Positions 32,708 through 39,883 of a DNA stretch of 60,449 nt are shown here, in pieces. The stretch covers positions 1 through 60,449 of IMG/VR virus record IMGVR_UViG_3300020221_000017. One strand, 5' to 3'. Numbering within the stretch: position 1 is the first letter of the stretch; each line of letters starts with the position of its first letter. The position numbers and the translations under genes were made by a program. The DNA comes from a virus. Under the pieces are notes generated by a model that made no database searches, was not told where the DNA came from, and saw nothing but the letters and a program-made list of their open reading frames with translations.

Positions 32708-33594
32708 TGGAAAATCTTGCAAGACTCGGACGAATATGTCTGATCTGCAAGGCTCATAAGAAAAACGCCAACAGAACTCTTTATTGGCATAAAGACAAAG
32801 ACACTCAAGAAATATGGGTGTGGTGTCAAGGCGTATGTCAAAGAGGCTACTCTATATTTGAGTATTGTCATGTTTCTGGCGTTTCTTTATCAGAGCTATT
32901 AAAAGCAGATCTAAATTTCGAAGAAGCTGGCAACAACGAAGTTAATGCTATTTCGTGGCCAAAAAGATTTGTTAGTCTATCAGATCCGTCATCAAATGAC
33001 GGTTTAATTTATCTTAATAAGAGAAAAATTAAACCTACAAATGATCTTTATTATGATAAAGAATGGAATGGAATAGTTTTTCCATATTATTATGAAAACA
33101 CTTTTGTAGGCGCACAAATACGTTTAATATCTCCATGGACAATGGAAGATGGTAGTGAGGTAAAAATAACAACATTACCAGGCACAAGACTCGGTTATCT
33201 TTTTTATGGTTGGAATCAAGGACAGTTTTTGTCAAATATAAAAGCTATAGTTATCACCGAAGGTGCTTTTAATTCAATAAGTCTTCAGCAGTCATTAAAC
33301 CAATTATATGGTGGTTTTTTAAAAAATCCTTTTAAATGTATAGCTACAAGTGGCTCTGGATTAAGTGAACATCAATCAGATAAACTTAAAGAACTTATAA
33401 ACCTTGGTTATAAGGTAATTGCCGCACCCGATAGTGATCAAGCTGGTTTTAAAATGCTTGATAAAATGAGAAATAAAAATTGCTGTACTCATTATGCTTT
33501 AATTGATGAAGATAACAAAGATTGGAACGATCTTTTAAAAAATGGCGAAGAAGAATTAGCTAAATTCTTTTTAGAAAAAGTTAAAAGATCATAG
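32707..33594 (+). CDS. Short DNA primase (zinc ribbon and Toprim)
   Basis: 295 residues. The N-terminal zinc ribbon is Cys11, Cys14 (CLIC), Cys40 and Cys44 (CQGVC). The Toprim domain has AIVITEGAFNSI (Glu185), and AAPDSDQAGFKML (241-247) as the DxD motif, followed by KDWNDLL. The helicase-type C-terminal domain of T7-like primases is absent; the helicase is a separate gene at 34516. It makes primers at the fork. The overall plan matches the gp4/gp61-like split primases of phages. Confidence 0.85.
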   Translation: MENLARLGRICLICKAHKKNANRTLYWHKDKDTQEIWVWCQGVCQRGYSIFEYCHVSGVSLSELLKADLNFEEAGNNEVNAISWPKRFVSLSDPSSNDGLIYLNKRKIKPTNDLYYDKEWNGIVFPYYYENTFVGAQIRLISPWTMEDGSEVKITTLPGTRLGYLFYGWNQGQFLSNIKAIVITEGAFNSISLQQSLNQLYGGFLKNPFKCIATSGSGLSEHQSDKLKELINLGYKVIAAPDSDQAGFKMLDKMRNKNCCTHYALIDEDNKDWNDLLKNGEEELAKFFLEKVKRS

Positions 33595-33602
33595 AGGTTT
33601 TT

Positions 33603-34523
33603 ATGATTGATTTTAATATTGTAACAAGCACCTTAAATCAAGGTGCTTTTTGGATGGTTAATAAAAAAATAGCAAAATTATTAAAAAGTAATGACGCAGC
33701 TCTTTTATTAGCCGATCTTCTTTCAAGAAGAGACTATTTTAAAAACCATAATGAATTAGATTCAGATGGCGGTTTTTTTGTTCTTTCTGATCAAATAGAA
33801 ATGGATCTTAATCTATCTAAGGAAATGAGACAGCAAGCTACCAAACTACTTCAGACCATGAATCTTGTTCATATAGTGAAAAAAGGTCTTCCTTCAAAAA
33901 ATTTCTATTATATTCAAGACTCTAAGATTTTAGAGATGCTAGGAGATGATAAAAAGTCTAATAATTTTCAGTGGGCTGAAAAAGCAGCCCAGTACAGGGA
34001 TGAAAAAGACGCCCAGTACTGGGCTGAAAAAGCAGCCTCTAATAAGAATAAAGAGAATAAGAATAGAGAGGAGAGAGAAGAAAATAAAAATTCAAAAGAA
34101 GACAAACCGTCAATTAGGGCGATTTTAGCTTCTTGGAAATCAAATCTTCCGCCGCGACCACCTTTTGACTTAAGAAGATCTTTGTTAGAAGATTTATTAG
34201 AAACAATTCGCACACATGGATATGGAGAGAACGATCTTCCTAGAAAATTTAGAGAAGATGCCCTATCTCCTTGGATAGGACCTAAGAGTAAGGACATTGC
34301 GGTAAAACTCGCAACAGATGATTATGAAATTGCGATGGCCGTGTTAACACCCGTAGAAATCAAACATGCTCCTGAGAAGAAAGCATCAAAAGAATCACAG
34401 AGACAGCCTCAGAAGAACGGAGAATTATCTTTGGATGCCGCGATATCAATGTTGTCAGAAGATTCAGCTATTGAGTCTATAATGCGCGAGTTTAAGAAGT
34501 TGACGGGAGACAACAATGACTGA
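33603..34523 (+). CDS. Replication initiator-like protein (lambda O-like arrangement)
   Basis: 306 residues; GAGG before the ATG. The N-terminal 110 residues look like a winged helix (LLLADLLSRRDYF, SDQIEMDLNLSKEMRQQATKLL, KKGLPSKNFYYI), as in phage initiators and helicase-loader proteins. Residues 124-147 are three 8-residue repeats (WAEKAAQY, RDEKDAQY, WAEKAASN), which reflect DNA iterons. Then comes a charged, low-complexity linker, and a C-terminal domain (WKSNLPPRPPFDLRRSLLE; SPWIGPKSKDIAVKL) that could contact the helicase. Its neighbour downstream is the replicative helicase. The plan is that of lambda O, with the origin inside the initiator gene; inferred, not proven. Confidence 0.65.
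   Translation: MIDFNIVTSTLNQGAFWMVNKKIAKLLKSNDAALLLADLLSRRDYFKNHNELDSDGGFFVLSDQIEMDLNLSKEMRQQATKLLQTMNLVHIVKKGLPSKNFYYIQDSKILEMLGDDKKSNNFQWAEKAAQYRDEKDAQYWAEKAASNKNKENKNREEREENKNSKEDKPSIRAILASWKSNLPPRPPFDLRRSLLEDLLETIRTHGYGENDLPRKFREDALSPWIGPKSKDIAVKLATDDYEIAMAVLTPVEIKHAPEKKASKESQRQPQKNGELSLDAAISMLSEDSAIESIMREFKKLTGDNND
33971..34042 (+). repeat. Three 24-bp iterons inside the initiator gene, candidate origin
   Basis: Repeats start at 33971, 33995 and 34019, each 24 bases. The common core is GGGCTGAAAAAGCAGCC (33973-33989 and 34021-34037) with a diverged middle copy GGGATGAAAAAGACGCC (33997-34013). The outer cores are themselves hairpins (GGGCTG/CAGCCC around AAAAAG), and GCCCAGTACTGGGC (34011-34024) is a perfect palindrome. 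An A- and purine-rich strand follows immediately (34040-34115), like the DNA-unwinding element beside lambda's iterons. The exact 24-base spacing gives the protein an 8-residue repeat. Confidence 0.7.
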
Positions 34524-35592
34524 TGCTGTTAAACTAATGTCTCGTGCTGAGTTATATGAAAAAGAACAAAAAATTAAACAAGCTAAAATAGAAGCTGAAG
34601 TAAATAAATTTGAAGAAGCAGAGAAGAGAAATAAAAGATTGAGAGATTTTTCTCTCTCAGAGATAGAGGCAAATAAAGGTGCTGAACATGCGAAAAAGAT
34701 GATCGGCGTTCTAGAGAGAGACGCTGCTCTAATTAGGCCCCGTGTAACTTTTATTAATCCAACTTTGTCAGCAGTTTGTCCATTATGTCCCGGTGCTTTG
34801 TATTTAATAGGTGCAGCATCTGGTACTGGTAAATCAACAACAACAGCAGCGATTGCGCACGCCTTGATGAAGCAGGGAAAGAAAACATTCGTAATCTCAA
34901 ACGAAGAGACAGCTGCAAAAATATATGCACGAATTGCATGTGCAGAATTAGGTATTGATTTTAATCAATATGTTCAAGATAAGTTGCCAGCATCTATTCG
35001 CAAAATGGTAGCTATGGAAATTATAAAAATAGAACCAAATATAACTATTGCAGATGATCCTGTTGGATCTACGACAATAGAAGCAATAGAAAAACTATTG
35101 CATGAAATAGATAGGTCCGGTTCGTATTCTTGTATAGTTATAGATTTTGCTCAACGAATTGTTAAATCAGTTAAAAATCCAACTATAGAAAGAACTATGG
35201 CTTTATATAATTTTAAAGACATGATAACTGATTACGCACAACATGCAAAAACACCCGTAGTATTGATGACACAATTGGTTCCATTAAATTCAGACGAGAC
35301 CGAAAGAAACTTTGAACAACGTGTTAAATGGGCAAGAGGTCTATATGAAGCAGCAGCAGCTGTCATAGAAGTAATAAAGGTCAAAGGTATGCCTGTTTCT
35401 AATTTCTATCTTGCAAAAGGTCGATTCTTTAAGAATGAAGTTACTATATCATGTAAATACGAGAACGGCATGTTCTCACATGTTACAAAGGAAGAGTTAA
35501 AGGATCTTCGAGATAAGATGAATCTAGATAAGTTAAAAGAATTAACTTCAAGTATTGAAGATAAAATATCAAACACAGAGGATATTATATGA
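34516..35592 (+). CDS. DnaB-type replicative helicase
   Basis: 358 residues, overlapping the initiator gene by eight bases. A helical N-terminal region of about 75 residues replaces the usual DnaB N-terminal domain. Then the RecA-like motor: Walker A GAASGTGKS at 99-107, H1a-like TFVISNEETAAKI, Walker B SCIVIDFAQR (Asp210), VLMTQLVP, and an Arg-finger region near AKGRFF. It would form the hexamer that unwinds the fork together with the primase at 32707. The short N-terminus resembles T4 gp41-type and other phage helicases. Confidence 0.87.
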   Translation: MTDAVKLMSRAELYEKEQKIKQAKIEAEVNKFEEAEKRNKRLRDFSLSEIEANKGAEHAKKMIGVLERDAALIRPRVTFINPTLSAVCPLCPGALYLIGAASGTGKSTTTAAIAHALMKQGKKTFVISNEETAAKIYARIACAELGIDFNQYVQDKLPASIRKMVAMEIIKIEPNITIADDPVGSTTIEAIEKLLHEIDRSGSYSCIVIDFAQRIVKSVKNPTIERTMALYNFKDMITDYAQHAKTPVVLMTQLVPLNSDETERNFEQRVKWARGLYEAAAAVIEVIKVKGMPVSNFYLAKGRFFKNEVTISCKYENGMFSHVTKEELKDLRDKMNLDKLKELTSSIEDKISNTEDII

Positions 35593-35990
35593 GTTGGACA
35601 AGCAGAGACTCTGTAAATAGAATGATAAAAAGAAAGATGGAAAGAAATAAAATCGCTAAAGAAAATACTAAAAATGAAGATATTGAAAGTCATATATATC
35701 AAACAATAAATCATATAAACGATCTTTTAATAAAAAGTAACAGAATACAACCAAACAGTCTTTGGATAATTAGACAAGGGATATATGAGTTTTGCAAAGA
35801 TCTTGAAAGAAGACTACATGTGATTGATTATGAATCTAAGATGGTTTTAGATTTTACAGAATCAGAAATAATATATGATATGAGACTTAAAGGCATAAAT
35901 ATAATCTGGGGAAGAGATTATGTTGAAAAAAACAATATAGAAGAAAATCTGTATATTGATATAACTTGGGGATTGTTAAAAAGCTACTGA
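35589..35990 (+). CDS. Unknown protein, last gene of the replication block
   Basis: 133 residues; ATG overlaps the helicase stop by four bases (ATGA). Basic N-terminus (MIKRKMERNKIAKEN), then a helical middle (HINDLLIKSNRIQPN) and a small mixed end with VLDFTESEIIYDM. Its 3' end overlaps the last codons of a convergent gene on the other strand by seven bases. No family recognised; a helicase or primase partner is possible. Confidence 0.6.
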   Translation: MSWTSRDSVNRMIKRKMERNKIAKENTKNEDIESHIYQTINHINDLLIKSNRIQPNSLWIIRQGIYEFCKDLERRLHVIDYESKMVLDFTESEIIYDMRLKGINIIWGRDYVEKNNIEENLYIDITWGLLKSY

Positions 35991-36097
35991 GCAACTAAAA
36001 ACTGTTGATCTTCTTTTTTAATCACAGACATGGGTCTGATTGTTTCAAGTATATTAGAAACAGCAGTTGTTGTATCTTTGACTATAATATTACTCAT
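35984..36097 (-). CDS. Very short gene at the convergent boundary
   Basis: 37 residues (MSNIIVKDTTTAVSNILETI, then RPMSVIKKEDQQFLVAQ), with a good ribosome-binding site GGAGAAC five bases from the ATG. Its stop overlaps the end of the plus-strand gene. It may be a small real gene or a leader; the ribosome-binding site is the main support. A weak hairpin on the plus strand (CAGAC/GTCTG, about 36023-36036) lies within it and might end the plus-strand transcript. Confidence 0.5.
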   Translation of the reverse strand: MSNIIVKDTTTAVSNILETIRPMSVIKKEDQQFLVAQ

Positions 36098-36162
36098 GAA
36101 AGTTCTCCATTGATTAGTATTGTTATACTAACAAATAAACACATTAAACATATTGTAAATAA

Positions 36163-36399
36163 TTAAACATTTAATTTAATATCAATGCCAGATTCTTTTT
36201 CCATATCCTTTTTTTGAGCTAAGATAAAATCAGTATCAAGTTTCACATAGCATTTAGACCATTCTGGTATCTCTTCAATAGATCCATCTTTTTTAAAGAT
36301 AATTAACTTATCAATTTCTTTATTATAAGAATGACCAGCTGCTTGTATTTTTTTCCAAAACCAAGATGTCATATGCTTAAACTTAATTTTATATTCCAT
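36163..36399 (-). CDS. Small protein after the tail-collar gene
   Basis: 78 residues from the ATG at 36399 (MEYKIKFKHMTSWFWKK), which overlaps the previous stop (TAATG); the longer open frame runs inside the collar gene. It has aromatic and basic residues, then IIFKKDGSIEEIPEWSKCYVKL. No family recognised. Its place directly after a fibre or collar gene is where many phages have a fibre-assembly chaperone, so that is a possibility. Confidence 0.6.
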   Translation of the reverse strand: MEYKIKFKHMTSWFWKKIQAAGHSYNKEIDKLIIFKKDGSIEEIPEWSKCYVKLDTDFILAQKKDMEKESGIDIKLNV

Positions 36400-37052
36400 T
36401 ATGCAACCCGCATGACATAAACAACATTGAAATAGTTGGGACGAATATCGGCGATTGTACCTTGCGTAATTGTCGTAGTTACGGTGGCTGAGTTCCATGT
36501 AATTGATTCTGATGACGAGTTAACATTAGTTACATTAGCAGGTGTGATAATAACAGAAGAAGTAGATGCAATAGCACCCGCACTTCCACCAACATTAGTT
36601 TCACCATAATATCCACGACCATTTTGGTTTGTATTCATAGTAAAGTTTAGTTGACCAAACGTACCACTCTCGTTTGTGTATCCCCAGAACGGCAATTTAT
36701 GAAAATGTGCGTTTTGATTCGTATTCATTACGTTTTTATCGAAACTTGCGGCAATTCCCGTGGTCGTTTTTGACGTGGAACCGCCCGTGCCTCCTATAGC
36801 CGTTGATCCATGCAAAAAACGATCGTCGGTTAAGTTGGGCAAGTTTGCCGCAAGCCCAGCCGCACTTCCTGCGGGTTTTTCTTGACCATTGCATAGTGCA
36901 TAGCCATCTTTGATTGCACCATTCGCCGGCAACGCCCATGCTCCCGCATCACCAATAGCCAAAATTGTTCCAATTGGAACAAGACCAAGACCCGTAAAAG
37001 TATATGTACCAGTTGGATCGCTATAACTACCTAATAAAGATTTATCTGCCAT
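36399..37052 (-). CDS. Tail-collar domain protein (short fibre-like)
   Basis: 217 residues; AAGGAG upstream. The first half is a phage tail-collar domain: VPIGTILAIGDAGAWALPANG, then DGYALCNGQEKPAG and ANLPNLTDDRFLHGS. A loop-rich region with HFHKLPFWGY follows, and it ends IRPNYFNVVYVMRVA, the usual collar C-terminus, often a metal-binding, receptor-facing tip. It is probably a receptor-binding or fibre-tip protein. It follows the Gly-rich fibre with 11 bases between. Confidence 0.8.
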   Translation of the reverse strand: MADKSLLGSYSDPTGTYTFTGLGLVPIGTILAIGDAGAWALPANGAIKDGYALCNGQEKPAGSAAGLAANLPNLTDDRFLHGSTAIGGTGGSTSKTTTGIAASFDKNVMNTNQNAHFHKLPFWGYTNESGTFGQLNFTMNTNQNGRGYYGETNVGGSAGAIASTSSVIITPANVTNVNSSSESITWNSATVTTTITQGTIADIRPNYFNVVYVMRVA

Positions 37053-37063
37053 TTTATTTCTCC

Positions 37064-39571
37064 TTATTCAACCCAACATACTATTACTATTCCAGAGGAG
37101 CCATTTCCGCCTGTAGAATAATTAGTTCCACCACCGCCTCCGCCGCTTCCGTATCCGGTTCCATTGGTAGCTGGATAGTAAAAATAATTATAATTAGGAT
37201 ATCCTGTATAAACGGTATAAGCTCCATGTCCACCGCTTCCAGTATAGCCGCCACCGCCGCCGCCACCGCTTGCCGAAGAATAATTTGCTCCACCACTACC
37301 GCCTTCAGAATTAAAACCTCTTTGCCCATCTTGAGCCCTAGTGTTCCATGAACTTACATTGTACATAGGCTCCCAATCAGAACCAGCACCGCCATCTCCT
37401 CCTCCTGCTGTTCCATTTGGAATCCATAATACATATCGTCCACCTTTTCCTCCTAGAAAAGTAACAGAAGACCCAAATGAAGAAGATCCTCCGTTACCTC
37501 CATTAGACGAAGCATTAAAACCACTAGCTCCACCTCCACTTCCCCCCACCCCTATTATGATCGAGTAGAGCTGACCCGGTATGGTAGAGGAAATATATGA
37601 TTGAAAACCAGATCCTCCTCCTCCCTGTGGACCTTGTGAACTTGACTGAGCTCCACCTCCACCTCCCCCTCCTCCGCATCCAAAAACTAATACAGTATCA
37701 ACACCAGCAGGACACGTCCAATTTCCATTAGATGTGAAAGTCTGAGTTCTTATTTTTGGACGAGTTACCCAAGAAGAAGTCCCATCTCCGCCAGAGGATA
37801 AAATCTGTAAAAGAGAACCTGCTCCAACAGGAAGAGCAAAGGGTGCACTTACTAAATTTTTACTAGCATCCGCCTGAACAGCTCTGGATGCGGTTAATCC
37901 AGTTATCTTTGCTCCAGTTAAAGATGGACTAGACACCGCAGCAATGTCTTGTGAAAAATCAGTAATTATCCATTTGTTAGAACTACTTGTTATCTTTAAA
38001 ACCTCTCCAGCTGACAGGGCTTTAGATATGGTCCCATCTCCAAAAGTATCGCTTCCGCTTCTATTGACTGTTAAACCAATACCAGAATTCATGTTTGATT
38101 TAATGATATAAGAAACACCCGAACCAGAAATAATGGGAAGAGTAAGAGAATAGGTACTGCTTCCGGATGCTACAACCATATAATCATTAATAGTCAACGA
38201 GTATGCAGATGTTACTTCTCTATAATTAGTTGTTATATTAGAGGTGTTTACTGTTAAAGGAAAACTTGTTCCTATTGCGGGTGCATTTAATGCATAAACT
38301 ATATTTCCACTTACCCATCCATCCATTGTAGGAAGTATTATTTGAATAACACCTGCGGGTGTGATGGTTATAGAAAAACCTAGTGGAGGAGTATCGCCCG
38401 TTACTTGACGAGCCATGTCATAAATATTTGAACTATTTTTAATGAATTGAGCTTGTACATAAAACTTATAATCCGTATTGGCGTCTAAAGTTACAAATCC
38501 AACTAATTCGCCTCCATCATATCCACTTACATTTTGAATAACAGTTGTAGATTCAACAGACGAAGAACCTGTTAAGTTCACTTGTGTTCTTAAATTTGGA
38601 CTGTCATAAACACTTCCAACAACGATTCCAAGTTTAGGAGATATTGCAAATGAAGTTGCACCAAGTGCCTGACCTAGCTCTACCCTCATTCTTCCAACAA
38701 CAGTTGGAGCAGTTGTAGTTACCCTACCTGCAGTAGAATCGCTTAAAAAATATTTTGAACCCGGAGTCAATGCAACTCCTGCATTTTCAGCTAGTATGCT
38801 TCCAACAACCCTTCCATCGGTTGTTAATTCAAAATTATTAGTATCTACTATTTTAGAAACCATTCCGACAACATTAGATGTGTTAGAAACAGTAGCTAAT
38901 GCTTTCTCATATTGAGAACCGCTATAATACAGAACATCGCCAATTACAAAATTATGATTTGATTTATTAACTCTAACTATATTTGCATCTGCGCCTGCAT
39001 TAGTGTTTCCAGTAAATTGATATATGTGTTCACTAGAGACATTTCTAATTGTTCCACCTTCATTTTTTAAAACAACAATTCCAATTGGAAAGGTAGAAGA
39101 ATCAGATGCCGGAATGGATGCTAAACTTTCCGTCACAGACTCCGTTGTTCCAAAAGAAAGAACAATCTTACCATCAGAGTCTAATGATACAATCATTTTT
39201 CTAAAAAAACCAGATGTTATATTTAGTGTATAAGTTACACCAACTGGAAAAACACTACCCGTTATATTTCCACCACTTGTGCTTGGCAATTGAAAGTTTC
39301 CACCAGTGAAAGATGGAATCTTGTCTTGTAAGGGTGGTATTGATTTGTTTCTTTTATGACCACTTGATCCATCTGCGGTTTGTACTTGATATGAATCTAT
39401 GTAAACATATCTTGTTCCTGGAATATCAGCTCTTAATCTTAGAGGTGGAGTTAGTTCATCATTAACAAGATTTAATATAGTATCAAGACGAAGATCTGTC
39501 TCATTACTAACCTGATCTAATGCTGCTCTCTGTCTCGATTGGCGATTATCTAATTTATTATTTATAGTCAT
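37064..39571 (-). CDS. Tail fibre with glycine-rich receptor-binding end
   Basis: 835 residues. The N-terminal 550 residues are beta-rich fibre material (TNYREVTSAYSLTINDYMV; LSAGEVLKITSSSNKWIIT), with a conserved fibre linker (SPSLTGAKITGLTASRAVQA). From about 620 the sequence becomes Gly-rich (VFGCGGGGGGGGAQSSSQG; GGGGGTNYSTGGNGSSG) and ends SSGIVIVCWVE. Such ends form packed polyglycine helices in phage tip adhesins and are known sites of host-range change. The Gly codons are high in C/G, making this part GC-rich. Confidence 0.8.
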   Translation of the reverse strand: MTINNKLDNRQSRQRAALDQVSNETDLRLDTILNLVNDELTPPLRLRADIPGTRYVYIDSYQVQTADGSSGHKRNKSIPPLQDKIPSFTGGNFQLPSTSGGNITGSVFPVGVTYTLNITSGFFRKMIVSLDSDGKIVLSFGTTESVTESLASIPASDSSTFPIGIVVLKNEGGTIRNVSSEHIYQFTGNTNAGADANIVRVNKSNHNFVIGDVLYYSGSQYEKALATVSNTSNVVGMVSKIVDTNNFELTTDGRVVGSILAENAGVALTPGSKYFLSDSTAGRVTTTAPTVVGRMRVELGQALGATSFAISPKLGIVVGSVYDSPNLRTQVNLTGSSSVESTTVIQNVSGYDGGELVGFVTLDANTDYKFYVQAQFIKNSSNIYDMARQVTGDTPPLGFSITITPAGVIQIILPTMDGWVSGNIVYALNAPAIGTSFPLTVNTSNITTNYREVTSAYSLTINDYMVVASGSSTYSLTLPIISGSGVSYIIKSNMNSGIGLTVNRSGSDTFGDGTISKALSAGEVLKITSSSNKWIITDFSQDIAAVSSPSLTGAKITGLTASRAVQADASKNLVSAPFALPVGAGSLLQILSSGGDGTSSWVTRPKIRTQTFTSNGNWTCPAGVDTVLVFGCGGGGGGGGAQSSSQGPQGGGGSGFQSYISSTIPGQLYSIIIGVGGSGGGASGFNASSNGGNGGSSSFGSSVTFLGGKGGRYVLWIPNGTAGGGDGGAGSDWEPMYNVSSWNTRAQDGQRGFNSEGGSGGANYSSASGGGGGGGYTGSGGHGAYTVYTGYPNYNYFYYPATNGTGYGSGGGGGGTNYSTGGNGSSGIVIVCWVE

Positions 39572-39680
39572 CTCAACCTCTTATTATAACCAAAGGGAGA
39601 CGACAAGTACTTATGGCACTAATATCACAACTTGTTAACTCCCCAAGTGTGTGTCTTTATTATCATATCACAATAATAGT

Positions 39681-39881
39681 TTATTCCATATCGGACTTAT
39701 TTTTTTGTTTGATACCAACTTGACTAAAAATACCTTCTGCAGCATTACCAAGAGCCAAAGATGTTGCAATCATAACCATTGCTCCAACAACATCTGCCTT
39801 TACAACCAATCCTAATATTAATAAATAAGTCATTGATACAATTGCTATTAATGTTCTTCTTGAGTATAATATTTTTAACAT
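39681..39881 (-). CDS. Small two-transmembrane protein (holin-like candidate)
   Basis: 66 residues: a basic start MLKILYSRRTL, two hydrophobic helices (IAIVSMTYLLILGLVV and VVGAMVMIATSLALG), a short polar end (KQKNKSDME). The size, two helices and charged C-terminus suit a small class II holin, but no endolysin is next to it. It lies between two fibre genes, three bases after the propeller gene start region. Function is a suggestion only. Confidence 0.5.
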   Translation of the reverse strand: MLKILYSRRTLIAIVSMTYLLILGLVVKADVVGAMVMIATSLALGNAAEGIFSQVGIKQKNKSDME

Positions 39882-39883
39882 TT

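Noticed and set aside
33972-34037. Hairpins in the initiator gene as terminators
   Set aside because: They lie in the middle of an open gene with no T-run after the stem; the 24-base spacing fits iterons better.
37004-37568. Plus-strand ORFs rich in Ser, Ala or Pro
   Set aside because: Shadows of the Gly-rich codons (GGN read as NCC) of the tip fibre gene on the minus strand.
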